64,000 nt of DNA from Corynebacterium mycetoides (GTDB lineage Bacteria > Actinomycetota > Actinomycetes > Mycobacteriales > Mycobacteriaceae): contig NZ_LT629700.1 of NCBI RefSeq assembly GCF_900103625.1, positions 2,108,001 through 2,172,000 of the forward strand. Direction: 5' to 3'. The notes under the pieces were generated by a model that saw only the letters and a list, made by a program, of their open reading frames with translations, had not been told where the DNA came from and did no database searches. Both the position numbers and the translations under genes were made by a program. Shown here piece after piece: positions 1 to 8,561 of the stretch. Positions within the stretch are counted from its first letter, which is position 1, and each line of letters starts with the position of its first letter.

Positions 1-2652
1 CCACACCATGGTCGGGGCCGCGCGCAGGTACTCCTCGACGCTGGTCGCATCCGCGAGGCGGGAGAACTGCTCGGTCGCGCCCACGCCCGCGGACGCAAGC
101 GCGCGTGTCGACGCCTCCTCGAAGCGCCCCAACAGCTCAGCGACCGGCTCGTTCTTTGTCGTGATGCCGGCCACCGCGACGGGGCCCGGGATGATGCGCA
201 CCTGGTCCGCGGTGTAGCGCTCGTCCTGGGCTTGCCACAGGGTGTCCTTGCCAAACCACGTCTTCAGGTTGCCGTCGATGGCCGGCACCCACGGCATCGG
301 CTTCGGGTAGGCGTGGTGCAGAGCGATCCACCAGGCGGCGTCGCGCGGGGAGACGTGTACCTCGCGCGCCGTCGGGTACGCCGCCAGCAGCTTCTCTACG
401 CCCTCGCGGGCGTCGACACCTGCGGCAAAGAGCGACTCGATCTCGCCGTGGTCGGTCTCGCTCAGGCGCGACTCCACCCGCTGCAGCACCGCCAGGAAGC
501 GCTCGTTCCACGAGGAGTCGACGAACGGGTAGGCCAGCTCGACGAAGCGTTCGACCCACTCGGCGTAGGTCATCGTCTCGATGTCGCCGAAGAACGGTTT
601 GGAGGTCGCCCCCAGCGCGGCGATGATCTCGTCGCGGCGCTCGCCGTACTCGGCGATGTCCAGGCCGGTGATCAGCCGGGATGCCCGGGCGAACGCGTTG
701 TCCAGGTCGTGGATATCCGCCAGCAGGTGGCTTTGCGACGACGCGACGCCGCTGCGCCCGGTGCCCCGCGCGACCCAGCCGCCGTTGTCATCGGGGCTCA
801 GCCCCGCGGTGTGCACCAGCAGGTCCTTGACGGAGTCGGTGGCCTTGGCCTCCTTGGTTGCCATGGCGACGGTGCCGATGAACACGGCGTCCACGGGCAT
901 TGCCGGCAGACCCCAGCGCGTGGCCCACTCGCCGGTGATCAGCTCCGCGGCGCGCTCCGGGGAGTACACGCCGCCGCCGACGGTGAGGTAGGCATTGTCG
1001 TGGGCGCGCACCTCCGCGTAGGTGTCCGTGAGCAGGTCGTCCAAATCGACCCACGAGTGGTGGCCGCCGGCGTGGCCGTCTTCGACCATGAGGATGACGG
1101 GCACGTCCGGGTTGGCCTCCGCGATGCGCAGCACCGCGCGGACCTGGGTGGTCGTGCCCGGTTTGAAGGCGATGTAGGGGAAACCGTCGGCACGCAGCTG
1201 GGCGAGCAGCTCGGTGGCCTCCTCGACCTCGGGGATACCGGCGGAGATGCACACGCCGTTGAAAGGGACGCCGGCCGCGCGTGCCTTGGGCACCATGCGG
1301 GTCTGGCCGAACTGCAGGTTCCACAGGAACCGGTCGAAGAACATGGTGTTGAACTGGGCGGTGCGGCCCGGCTCGAGGTGCTCCACCAAGGTGTCCTTGT
1401 GGGCGTTAAACACCTCCTCGGAGTACATGCCGCCGCCGGCCAGCTCCGTCCAGTAGCCGGCGTTCGCGGCAGCCGCGACGATCTCCCCGTCGGCGGTGGT
1501 GGGGGTCATCCCGCCGAGGATGATGGGAGACAGGCCGGTCAGCGTGGAGAACCGGGTCTGGGTGTAGGTCAAGCCGTCGGGCAGGCGCACCAGCCGCGGC
1601 GCGAAGCGGGAGTAGTCGGCAGCGGTGGGGATTTCCGCGCCCGGCCGGGCGAGGTTGTCCCGGGCCGCGGCGGAGTCGGCGGTGATGACGGGCACGCCGG
1701 AGCCGACGACGAGCTTGGCGGTGATCCCCGCGACGGCCGAATCGAACGCGATGATGTGGGTGATCCCCTGCTCCAGCAGCGGCTGCACCTGAGCGGGGAA
1801 GTCGTGCTGGTCGTGCAGGATGGCGCCGGCGAGCTCACGCGGGGAGGTGGCCTCGAAGTCGATGCCGCAGCGCTGCGCCCACTCGGCGGCCAGGTCGACG
1901 GCGGCTGCATTGCCCGGATTGCCCGGATTGTGGAACGGGTACGCGACCGGCAGCTCGTCGAACTGGGGAGCCATCTCGGAGCCGCCGAACTCCGCCGCCT
2001 CCAGCTTGGCGTTGTACGCCGCCGCGGCCGCCTCGATCGCTGTGCGCGCCGCGGCGAGCTCGGCGGGTTCGCCGGACAGGACGATGTGGCGCGGGCCGTT
2101 GATCACGGCGGGGTCCGCACCCGTGATGCGCGCGAGCGTCTCGCGGTGCACGCCGCGCACGGACAGCATGCGCGAGCGCGTGTCACCGGAGCCGGCCGTG
2201 GCGGAGGCGGCCGCGCCCATGATGAACGCGAACGCGAGCGCGCCAACTGGGTCCGAGGCCGCGGCCACGCCGAGGCTGCCCTGGGAGTGGCCCACGAGCG
2301 CCGCGGAGTCCATGTCGAAACCGAGCCCGCGAAGCTGGTCCACCGCGGCGATCTGCGCCAGCACGATGCCCGGCACGGAGACGGCGGGCAGGCGGTCGGC
2401 GTCATCGGCCTCGGTGGGCGTGTCCGGGTCCATGATGGCGAGTAGGCGGTCCACCACGCCCGGCACGCTCGAGGCCAGGGGGCGGGCGACGGGGCCGGTG
2501 AGCGTCCGGGCGGCGTCGATAAGCTCGCGCAGGCGCTCGTAGGTTGCGGGGGAGGCGGCGGCGTCGGCGAGCGCGAGCTGCCAGGCGGTGCCCTGGCCCT
2601 GGAAGACGACGGCGGGTGTGCGCATGGATGACAGCGGGGTGAGATTCAGCAT
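1..2652 (-). CDS. fas: Type I fatty acid synthase, N-terminal part (cut by window edge)
   Basis: This is the first 884 codons of a multifunctional fatty acid synthase of the actinobacterial FAS-I type; the rest lies beyond position 1. The frame is open from the ATG at 2652 to the window edge. An acyltransferase domain comes first, with the start motif VVFQGQGT near residue 15 and the nucleophile elbow GHSQG at residues 121-125 (Ser123). An enoyl-reductase domain follows from about residue 437 (MFFDRF), with the Gly/His-rich flavin-site segment VEDGHAGGHHSW near residue 520. The known family order is acetyltransferase, enoyl reductase, dehydratase, malonyl/palmitoyl transferase, ACP, ketoreductase, ketosynthase, so only the front third is visible. 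The start lies 24 bp after accD, so the two probably share a transcript. That pairing makes sense because the carboxylase supplies malonyl-CoA to the synthase. Confidence 0.95.
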   Translation of the reverse strand, partial: MLNLTPLSSMRTPAVVFQGQGTAWQLALADAAASPATYERLRELIDAARTLTGPVARPLASSVPGVVDRLLAIMDPDTPTEADDADRLPAVSVPGIVLAQIAAVDQLRGLGFDMDSAALVGHSQGSLGVAAASDPVGALAFAFIMGAAASATAGSGDTRSRMLSVRGVHRETLARITGADPAVINGPRHIVLSGEPAELAAARTAIEAAAAAYNAKLEAAEFGGSEMAPQFDELPVAYPFHNPGNPGNAAAVDLAAEWAQRCGIDFEATSPRELAGAILHDQHDFPAQVQPLLEQGITHIIAFDSAVAGITAKLVVGSGVPVITADSAAARDNLARPGAEIPTAADYSRFAPRLVRLPDGLTYTQTRFSTLTGLSPIILGGMTPTTADGEIVAAAANAGYWTELAGGGMYSEEVFNAHKDTLVEHLEPGRTAQFNTMFFDRFLWNLQFGQTRMVPKARAAGVPFNGVCISAGIPEVEEATELLAQLRADGFPYIAFKPGTTTQVRAVLRIAEANPDVPVILMVEDGHAGGHHSWVDLDDLLTDTYAEVRAHDNAYLTVGGGVYSPERAAELITGEWATRWGLPAMPVDAVFIGTVAMATKEAKATDSVKDLLVHTAGLSPDDNGGWVARGTGRSGVASSQSHLLADIHDLDNAFARASRLITGLDIAEYGERRDEIIAALGATSKPFFGDIETMTYAEWVERFVELAYPFVDSSWNERFLAVLQRVESRLSETDHGEIESLFAAGVDAREGVEKLLAAYPTAREVHVSPRDAAWWIALHHAYPKPMPWVPAIDGNLKTWFGKDTLWQAQDERYTADQVRIIPGPVAVAGITTKNEPVAELLGRFEEASTRALASAGVGATEQFSRLADATSVEEYLRAAPTMVW

Positions 2653-2676
2653 GGTGGTAGATGTTCCTTTTCGGCT

Positions 2677-4302
2677 TTAGAGGGGGATGTTGCCGTGCTT
2701 GCGGGCGGGCCGCGCCACGTTCTTGCCGCGCAGAAGGCGCAGGTTGGCGGCGATCGCGGTGCGGGTTTCCGACGGCACAATGACCGCGTCGATCAGCCCG
2801 CGCTCGGCGGCGTTGTAGGGGTTCAAGATGGTGTCTTCGTACTCGCGTTCGAACGAGGCGATGAGGTCCGCCAGCTCCTCGTCACCCATGCCGGAGTCGC
2901 GCGCCGCGGCGATCTCCTTGCGGTTGATGAAGCCGACGGCGCCGGCCGCCCCCATCACCGCGATCTGGGCGGTGGGCCACGCCAGGTTCACGTCCGCGCC
3001 CAGGCCCTTCGAACCCATCACGCAGTACGCGCCGCCGTAGGCCTTGCGCAGCGTGACCGTGATCTTCGGCACCGTCGCTTCCCCGTAGGCGTAGAGCAGC
3101 TTCGCGCCGTGGCGCAGGATGCCGTCGTGCTCTTGAGCGGCGCCGGGCAGGAACCCGGGGACGTCGACAAGCAGCACGAGGGGGACGTTGAAGGCGTCGC
3201 AGGTGCGCACGAACCGCGCGGCCTTGGCGGAGGAGTCGATGTCGAGGCAGCCGGCGAACACGCTCGGCTGGTTGGCCACGAAGCCGACGACCTCCCCCTC
3301 GATGCGCCCGAAAGCGACCACGACGTTCTCGGCGCGCTGCTCCATGATCTCCATGAACTCGCCGTCGTCGACGATTCGGCTGATCACCTCGCGCACGTCG
3401 TACGGCTGGTTCGCCGTGTCGGGTATGACGGCGTCGAGCTCGAGGTCGGTCTCGGTGATCTCGGTGTCCGGTTCGGCGTCCTCTGCCGGCGGGCGCTGGC
3501 GGCTGTTGCTGGGCAGGTACGAGATGAGGTCGCCCACCCAATCGAGCGCGTCGGCGTCGCTGGAGGCGACGTAGTGGCAGTTGCCGGCGTTGCCCATGTG
3601 CGTCCACGCGCCGCCGAGCTCCTCCTGCGTGATGTCCTCGCCGGTGACGGTCTTGATCACGTCTGGGCCGGTGACGAACATTTTCGACGTCTGGTCCACC
3701 ATGACCACGAAATCGGTCAGGGCGGGAGAGTATGCGTTGCCGCCCGCGCACGCGCCCATGATGACGGAGATCTGCGGGACCACGCCCGAGGCCTTGACAT
3801 TTTGGAAGAAGGTCGCCGCGATCCAGTCCAGCGACACGGCGCCGTCCTGGATGCGCGCGCCCGCGCCCTCGTACAGGCCAATGAGCGGGCGGCCGGTGGT
3901 CACGGCGAGCTCTTGGATGGCGACCATCTTCTCGCCGTATACCTCTCCGAGGGCGCCGCCGAAGACCGTCCCGTCCTGGGAGAAGACGCACACTTCCCGG
4001 CCGTCGACGGTGCCGAAGCCGGTGACGATGCCGTCGGTTAGCGGCCGCTTGGAGTACATGCCGAAGTCGTGCGTGCGGTGCCGGGCGAGCTGGCCCGTCT
4101 CCACGAAGGAGCCTTCGTCGAGCAGGTAGTCGAGGCGCTCGCGCGCCGTCATCCGGCCCGCGGCCCGGACCTTGTCGTGGGCGGCCTCGCCCATGGGGGT
4201 GAGCGAGGCTTTGCGGCGACGGAGGAGGTCGGCGATCTTGTCCGCCGTGGTGCGCGGTGTGTCCGCGAGGTCGTCTATTGGTTTGGAGGGCGAAAGCGTC
4301 AT
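2677..4302 (-). CDS. accD: Acyl-CoA carboxylase beta subunit (AccD/DtsR type)
   Basis: The 541-residue product is a carboxyltransferase subunit that moves CO2 from biotin on a separate alpha subunit onto acetyl- or propionyl-CoA. The crotonase-like fold shows in Gly-rich oxyanion segments ([29 protein letters not shown]) and in the second half ([43 protein letters not shown]). The length matches DtsR/AccD proteins. The start at 4302 is supported by a -10 TATCCT (4315-4310) ending 7 nt upstream, which implies a leaderless message. fas follows by 24 bp. The biotinylated alpha subunit is not in the window, but the biotin ligase birA is close by on the other strand. Substrate choice between acetyl- and propionyl-CoA is not settled here; the fas linkage favours acetyl-CoA (AccD1). 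Confidence 0.93.
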   Translation of the reverse strand: MTLSPSKPIDDLADTPRTTADKIADLLRRRKASLTPMGEAAHDKVRAAGRMTARERLDYLLDEGSFVETGQLARHRTHDFGMYSKRPLTDGIVTGFGTVDGREVCVFSQDGTVFGGALGEVYGEKMVAIQELAVTTGRPLIGLYEGAGARIQDGAVSLDWIAATFFQNVKASGVVPQISVIMGACAGGNAYSPALTDFVVMVDQTSKMFVTGPDVIKTVTGEDITQEELGGAWTHMGNAGNCHYVASSDADALDWVGDLISYLPSNSRQRPPAEDAEPDTEITETDLELDAVIPDTANQPYDVREVISRIVDDGEFMEIMEQRAENVVVAFGRIEGEVVGFVANQPSVFAGCLDIDSSAKAARFVRTCDAFNVPLVLLVDVPGFLPGAAQEHDGILRHGAKLLYAYGEATVPKITVTLRKAYGGAYCVMGSKGLGADVNLAWPTAQIAVMGAAGAVGFINRKEIAAARDSGMGDEELADLIASFEREYEDTILNPYNAAERGLIDAVIVPSETRTAIAANLRLLRGKNVARPARKHGNIPL

Positions 4303-4342
4303 AGCCGGGAGGATAATCGCCTTCCGGCGCCGTTTTGCCGCG

Positions 4343-4375
4343 ACTTACTGACCCGTAGGTTACGTTGAGGTAAGT
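4343..4375. promoter_or_regulatory. 33-bp dyad in the accD/acpS divergent intergenic region
   Basis: Two nested inverted repeats share one centre at 4359: outer arms ACTTAC (4343-4348) and GTAAGT (4370-4375), inner arms CGTA (4354-4357) and TACG (4361-4364). The element lies upstream of the accD -10 (4315-4310) and just ahead of a possible acpS -10 TATGCT (4385-4390). It is positioned to control either or both directions. By analogy with C. glutamicum, where FasR regulates accD1 and fas genes, it is a candidate fatty-acid operator, but I did not match it to a known consensus. Confidence 0.5.
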
Positions 4376-4450
4376 TTTCGCGTCTATGCTGGGTATTCGC
4401 GTTATTGTGATTTTGAACACCCCGAAACCTGGGAAAGGAATGCGAGCAGG

Positions 4451-4822
4451 ATGCACGTCGGCACAGATATCGTCCACATCCCCGCCTTGGGCGCGCAGCT
4501 GGCGACGCCGGGCTCCACCTTCGATCGGGTGTTCACGGAACGCGAGCTCCGCGACTGCGCCGCCAAGCCCCAGCGGGCGTCCTCGCTCGCCGCACGCTGG
4601 GCCGCCAAGGAGGCGTACGTGAAGGCGTGGTCGCAGTCGCTCTACGGCTCGCCGCCCGTGCTGGCGGAGGTGGACTTCCGGGACATCGAGGTGGTTTCGG
4701 ATGCGTTCGGACGCGTGGCCATCGCCCTGCGCGGGGAGGTGGCCGCTGCCGGCCCGCCCGCGCAGTCTCTGTCGGTGTCCCATGACGGGGAGTACGCGGT
4801 GGCGGTGTGCGTGGTGGGCTGA
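4451..4822 (+). CDS. acpS: Holo-[acyl-carrier-protein] synthase
   Basis: The 123-residue protein is a phosphopantetheinyl transferase that moves 4'-phosphopantetheine from CoA to the serine of an acyl carrier protein domain. The N-terminal GTDIV (residues 4-8, metal-binding Asp6) and the WAAKEAYVKAW helix (50-60, Glu54) are the two family signatures. An AAGG-type ribosome site lies before the ATG. The neighbour fas carries an ACP domain further downstream in its family layout, so this enzyme is the likely activator of that synthase. Confidence 0.93.
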   Translation: MHVGTDIVHIPALGAQLATPGSTFDRVFTERELRDCAAKPQRASSLAARWAAKEAYVKAWSQSLYGSPPVLAEVDFRDIEVVSDAFGRVAIALRGEVAAAGPPAQSLSVSHDGEYAVAVCVVG

Positions 4823-4827
4823 GTGGG

Positions 4828-4847
4828 TACTGGAAAAGTTTCCAGTA
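4828..4847. promoter_or_regulatory. Perfect 20-bp palindrome over the birA -35 region
   Basis: Arms TACTGGAAA (4828-4836) and TTTCCAGTA (4839-4847) match over all 9 bp around a 2-bp centre. There is no T-run, so it is not a terminator. It starts 6 bp after the acpS stop and covers the place where a -35 would lie for the birA -10 TATGCT (4865-4870), the geometry of a repressor operator. The binding protein is unknown. The BirA encoded next door lacks a DNA-binding domain, so classical BirA autoregulation is unlikely. Confidence 0.6.
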
Positions 4848-4879
4848 GCGCCCGTCGACACGCAATATGCTTGGGTGTC

Positions 4880-5611
4880 ATGACAGTCAAAGACATCCAA
4901 CGCATCGCAGCCGAAGTCGTCGATTCGTGGCTCGACGTTTCCTGGGTCGAATCCGTCGGCTCCACCAACACGGAGCTCATGGCCACCGGCGCGCCGGGCA
5001 GCGTGCTCATCGCGGACGAGCAGACCGCGGGCAAGGGCCGAATGGGCCGAGAATGGGTCTCGCCGAAGGGTTCCGCTCTCGCGCTGAGCGCGCTTGTCGA
5101 CGCCCCCGCGGACACCAACCTGGCCCTAGCGTCGCTCGCCGCGGGCCTCGCCATCACGGACATCATTCCCTCCGCCGAGCTGAAGTGGCCCAACGACGCT
5201 CTGCTCGGGGGCAAGAAGTTCGCCGGCATCCTGTCGGAGGCCGATTTATCGGGCGAGACGCCGCGGGTGGTCGTCGGCATCGGCATCAACGCGGCGTGGC
5301 GCGCCGAAGACCTGCCGGTTGAAGGCGCTACCTCGCTGAACCTCGAGGGCATCGACATCGACTTCGATGAGTTCACCATCGATCTGCTGCGCGCGCTGGC
5401 CATCCGCCTGGGGCAGTGGCGTGACGGCGCCCCCGAACTGCTGGAGGATTACCGCGCCGTGTGCTCCACCATCGGCCGCGAGGTGCGCCTCGAGCGTCAA
5501 GACGGAGCCGTGGAGGGCACCGTCGAGGGCGTCAACGACGCCGGCGAGATCATCATCGACGGGGCAGCGTACTCCGCCGGAGATGTGACGCATTTGCGCC
5601 CGACCAACTAA
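4880..5611 (+). CDS. birA: Biotin-[acetyl-CoA-carboxylase] ligase
   Basis: The enzyme activates biotin with ATP and attaches it to the lysine of the carboxylase carrier subunit. The 243-residue protein has the biotinyl-AMP loop GKGRMGREW (about residues 51-59), the early GSTN motif (27-30), the KWPND segment, and a small C-terminal beta domain. It has no N-terminal helix-turn-helix, so it is a monofunctional ligase. An upstream in-frame codon at 4823 would add 19 poorly conserved residues. I chose 4880 because a -10 TATGCT ends 9 nt before it and the protein starts well there. Grouping with accD and acpS gives a lipid-synthesis set. Confidence 0.92.
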   Translation: MTVKDIQRIAAEVVDSWLDVSWVESVGSTNTELMATGAPGSVLIADEQTAGKGRMGREWVSPKGSALALSALVDAPADTNLALASLAAGLAITDIIPSAELKWPNDALLGGKKFAGILSEADLSGETPRVVVGIGINAAWRAEDLPVEGATSLNLEGIDIDFDEFTIDLLRALAIRLGQWRDGAPELLEDYRAVCSTIGREVRLERQDGAVEGTVEGVNDAGEIIIDGAAYSAGDVTHLRPTN

Positions 5612-5621
5612 CATCTGCGCC

Positions 5622-6086
5622 GTGGCAGACAAGCGAGGTGTGGCGTTGGCGGACGGGGAGGTCGTCCTCGCCGATACGACCAGCCCGTTGTCGAGCCTTG
5701 TTTTCCCCCTCCTCGAGGTTATCGTGATTACCGGCGTGTGCTGGATGGCTGCCGGCTGGATGGACGCCAACGGCGTCGGCCCGCTCGCGCGCAACCTGGT
5801 CATCGCGGTGTGGGCGGTGGTCGCGGTGACGCGTTTCCTCTGGCCGCTGGCGGTCTCGCGCCGGCGCCGCTTCGTGGTCACGGACCGCCGGGTGCTGGCG
5901 CGCAGCCGCCGCGGGGCGGTCGACTCCATCCCGTTCGGCCAGATCCATTCCGTGCGGCGCGACCACGGCGGGATCGCCATGGCGGTGTATGGCTACGAGC
6001 GCCCGCTGTATTTCCCGGAGGTGGGGCGCGCCCGTAAGGTGGAGAAGATCCTCAACGGCCAGCTGGCGCGGACGCGCCGTTTCTGA
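5622..6086 (+). CDS. PH-domain (bPH2/YdbS-type) membrane protein
   Basis: The 154-residue protein has two hydrophobic segments near residues 26-45 and 58-78. A basic stretch (SRRRRF) and a small beta-rich domain follow (VTDRRVLARSRRGAVDSIPFGQIHSV), typical of bacterial PH-like membrane proteins. The GTG start is supported by a -10 TAACAT (5609-5614) ending 7 nt upstream, which overlaps the birA stop. The molecular role is not known. The same gene sits between birA and purK in related corynebacteria as I recall. Confidence 0.8.
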   Translation: MADKRGVALADGEVVLADTTSPLSSLVFPLLEVIVITGVCWMAAGWMDANGVGPLARNLVIAVWAVVAVTRFLWPLAVSRRRRFVVTDRRVLARSRRGAVDSIPFGQIHSVRRDHGGIAMAVYGYERPLYFPEVGRARKVEKILNGQLARTRRF

Positions 6087-6117
6087 CCTGTCCGCACTCA
6101 GACTACAGTGGGTGGGC

Positions 6118-7305
6118 GTGAGAGACGCTTACGGAATGCCCATTGTCGCCGTCATCGGTGACGGCCAGCTCGCCCGCATGATGCACACCGAGGCGATCGA
6201 GCTCGGCCTCAACCCCCGGGTGCTCGCCGGCAGCGTGGACGCCTCGGCGGCGCAGGTGTTCGGCGACGTGCGCATCGGCGACTACCGCGACCTCGCCGAC
6301 CTCGAGGCGATCGCCTCCGGCGCGTCGGCGGTCACCTTCGACCACGAGCACGTCCCCAACGAGCATCTGCAGGCGCTTATCGACGCCGGCGTGGCCGTCG
6401 AACCCCGCCCCGAAGCCCTCCTCTACGCGCAGGACAAGTTGGCGCAGCGCACCCGGGTGAGCGAGCTGGGCGCCCCCGTGCCCCGCTTCGCCGGCATCGC
6501 GAGCGTCGCCGACGCCTCCCGTTTCTACGACGACGTCGGCGGCGCCGGTGGCGCCGGCGGCGGGGTGTGCCTGAAGGCCACGCGCGGCGGGTACGACGGC
6601 CACGGCGTGTGGTTCCCCGCCACGCGCGAGGAGTTCGAGCAGCTCGTGGAGGAGTTGCTCGCCGAGGACGTGCCGCTGTACGCGGAGGAGAAGGTGCCGT
6701 TTAAGCGTGAGCTGTCCGCGATGGTGGCGCGCAACCGCTCCGGCGATGTGGTGGCGTGGCCGGTTGTGGAGTCCCGCCAGGACGGCGGCATCTGCCGCGT
6801 GGCCATCTCGCCCGCGCCGGGCCTCGAACCGGGGCTGCAGGATGAGTGCCGCGAGCTCGCGGTCCGTATCGCCCGCGAGCTCGACGTCACCGGCGTGCTG
6901 GCGGTCGAGCTGTTCCAGACCGCCGACAACAAGATCGTGGTCAACGAGCTCGCGATGCGCCCGCACAACACCGGGCACTGGACGCAGGACGGCTGCGTGA
7001 CCTCCCAGTTCGAGCAGCACCTGCGCGCTGTTCTCGACTGGCCGCTGGGCTCGGCCGAGCCGACCGCCGCCTACACCGTCATGGTCAACACTCTCGGCGG
7101 TGAGAGCGAGCCGGACATGCCGATGGAGCAGCGCGTGAGCGAGGTGATGCGGCGCTACCCGCAGGCCAAGATCCACCTCTACGGCAAGAGCTACCGCCCG
7201 GGTCGCAAGATGGGCCACGTCAACGTTTCCGGCGACTCTCTGGAGCAGACTCTCGAGGTGGCGGAGGACGCCGCCCACTTCATCGTCAACGCAGAATGGA
7301 AGTAA
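6118..7305 (+). CDS. purK: N5-carboxyaminoimidazole ribonucleotide synthase
   Basis: PurK is an ATP-grasp enzyme that carboxylates aminoimidazole ribonucleotide with bicarbonate in purine synthesis. The 395-residue protein begins with the PurK signature [10 protein letters not shown], and has ATP-grasp segments [13 protein letters not shown] and [11 protein letters not shown] and the metal site [15 protein letters not shown]. The upstream in-frame codons reach into the previous gene. The GTG at 6118 is preferred because -10 TACAGT (6104-6109) ends 8 nt before it. purE follows with a 2-bp gap, so the two enzymes of this two-step reaction are co-made. Confidence 0.95.
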   Translation: MRDAYGMPIVAVIGDGQLARMMHTEAIELGLNPRVLAGSVDASAAQVFGDVRIGDYRDLADLEAIASGASAVTFDHEHVPNEHLQALIDAGVAVEPRPEALLYAQDKLAQRTRVSELGAPVPRFAGIASVADASRFYDDVGGAGGAGGGVCLKATRGGYDGHGVWFPATREEFEQLVEELLAEDVPLYAEEKVPFKRELSAMVARNRSGDVVAWPVVESRQDGGICRVAISPAPGLEPGLQDECRELAVRIARELDVTGVLAVELFQTADNKIVVNELAMRPHNTGHWTQDGCVTSQFEQHLRAVLDWPLGSAEPTAAYTVMVNTLGGESEPDMPMEQRVSEVMRRYPQAKIHLYGKSYRPGRKMGHVNVSGDSLEQTLEVAEDAAHFIVNAEWK

Positions 7306-7307
7306 AC

Positions 7308-7808
7308 ATGCAGCCTCTCGTGGGTCTCATCATGGGTTCGGACTCCGACTGGGACACCGTCGCCCCGGCGGCGGAGGTCCTCGCCGAATTCTCCATTCCC
7401 TTCGAAGTCGGCGTCGTCTCCGCGCACCGCACCCCGGAGAAAATGCTGGCCTACGCGAAAGGCGCGCACGGCCGGGGGCTGAAGGTCATCATCGCCTGTG
7501 CCGGGGGAGCGGCTCACCTCCCGGGCATGGTCGCCGCCGCGACCCCGCTGCCAGTGATCGGCGTGCCGCGTGCGCTAAAGGATCTCGACGGCCTGGATTC
7601 GCTCCTGTCCATCGTGCAGATGCCGGGCGGGGTACCCGTGGCCACCGTCTCCATCGGCGGGGCGAAGAACGCCGGGCTGCTGGCGGCGCGCATCATCGGC
7701 GCGGCCGATCCGGCGGTGTTGGACCGGATGGCCGCCTACCAGGCGGAGATGGCCGCGGAGGTCGAGCGCAAGGACGAGGCCCTGCGCGCTCGGCTGATGG
7801 GTGAGTAG
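7308..7808 (+). CDS. purE: N5-carboxyaminoimidazole ribonucleotide mutase
   Basis: PurE moves the carboxyl group of N5-CAIR to carbon 4 to give CAIR. The 166-residue class I protein has the phosphate loop GSDSDW near the start, SAHRTPEKM with the catalytic His, and [17 protein letters not shown] ribosome site at 7298-7302 precedes the ATG at 7308. An in-frame ATG at 7296 would overlap purK and lacks such a site. Its 3' end overlaps the next gene by 8 bp. Confidence 0.95.
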   Translation: MQPLVGLIMGSDSDWDTVAPAAEVLAEFSIPFEVGVVSAHRTPEKMLAYAKGAHGRGLKVIIACAGGAAHLPGMVAAATPLPVIGVPRALKDLDGLDSLLSIVQMPGGVPVATVSIGGAKNAGLLAARIIGAADPAVLDRMAAYQAEMAAEVERKDEALRARLMGE

Positions 7809-8289
7809 GGACCCGATCGTCGTCCTCGGCGCCCGCATCATCGGCGAGCGCCCCTCCCGCATGCTCGAGGCGCGGCTGCGCCTTGCCCTGGAGATCTGGC
7901 GCAAGGACCCGTCTTCCCAGCTGGTGGTCACCGGCTTCGGGGAGGCGGGGGTGATGGCCGCGTGGCTCGAGGCGCGCGGAGTGCCGCGGCAGGCGATCAC
8001 GCTGGAGACGCGCGCCCGCTCCACGAACGAGAACTTGGAGAACTCCCGGGCGCTGTTTCCCGACGCATCACGTCTCGTAGTGGTGACCAACGGTTTCCAC
8101 GTTCTGCGCACGCGGGTGTGGGCGTGGCACCTGGGCATCGCCGTCGACGTCGCCGGCGCCGAGACGCCCCGCTCGTCTCGCCTGCGCAACTACGCGCGGG
8201 AAATCGTCGCGCTCCCTCACTCCGTGGCGCGCGTTGCGTGGCGACGGCTCGTGCGACGCTTCCCCCTAAACCCGGAACGGTCAACTTGA
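7801..8289 (+). CDS. DUF218 (YdcF/SanA-type) protein
   Basis: The 162-residue protein shows the DUF218 pattern: [13 protein letters not shown] at the start, a helix of Arg/Leu repeats, [22 protein letters not shown], the acidic ARSTNEN turn, and [14 protein letters not shown]. Most relatives are membrane-anchored and linked to envelope metabolism, but no transmembrane segment is obvious here. The GTG start lies inside the purE 3' end, so it is translationally coupled to purE. Substrate unknown. Confidence 0.8.
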   Translation: MSRDPIVVLGARIIGERPSRMLEARLRLALEIWRKDPSSQLVVTGFGEAGVMAAWLEARGVPRQAITLETRARSTNENLENSRALFPDASRLVVVTNGFHVLRTRVWAWHLGIAVDVAGAETPRSSRLRNYAREIVALPHSVARVAWRRLVRRFPLNPERST

Positions 8290-8369
8290 GGCAAGTTTAG
8301 GCGGAATACGGCCATGTTGAGTGTTGTGAGTTGAGGCGGAAGCGGGGAGGGGGCGTAGGGGGCGGGGCG

Positions 8370-8561
8370 TTAGTGGCCGCGGCGCCAGTGGAGCCAGCGG
8401 CGCGTCAGCCAGAGCGTCGATAAGCAGAGTGCCCCGGCGAGCAACCCCGGCCAGATGGCGGGGGTGGGCCGGAACAGGTTGAGCACGGCCTGGACCAGCG
8501 AGACGAATGCGAAGAACCCGACGAAACCGATCAGGGTCTGGCACAGAAGGTCGCGGCGCAC
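8370..8561 (-). CDS. Small two-helix membrane protein of the sugar ABC operon
   Basis: This 63-residue protein has two hydrophobic helices (about residues 9-28 and 37-53) and a basic C-terminus ending WLHWRRGH. Its GTG start overlaps the tusG stop codon (the G of TAG is the G of GTG), so it is translated as the last gene of the transporter operon. A hypothetical membrane protein occupies the same position after tusG in C. glutamicum as I recall. Function unknown; an accessory role in the uptake system is inference from position. Confidence 0.7.
   Translation of the reverse strand: MRRDLLCQTLIGFVGFFAFVSLVQAVLNLFRPTPAIWPGLLAGALCLSTLWLTRRWLHWRRGH

Noticed and set aside
232..2445. A 737-codon open frame on the plus strand opposite fas
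   Set aside because: It mirrors the fas coding frame; the high G+C at third positions removes stops from the complementary frame. The amino-acid composition is Arg/Gly/Val/His-heavy with no domain, while the minus strand has clear FAS motifs.
4823..4879. Longer N-terminus for birA starting at 4823
   Set aside because: It would run through the perfect palindrome and the -10; the 19 extra residues do not fit the family start.
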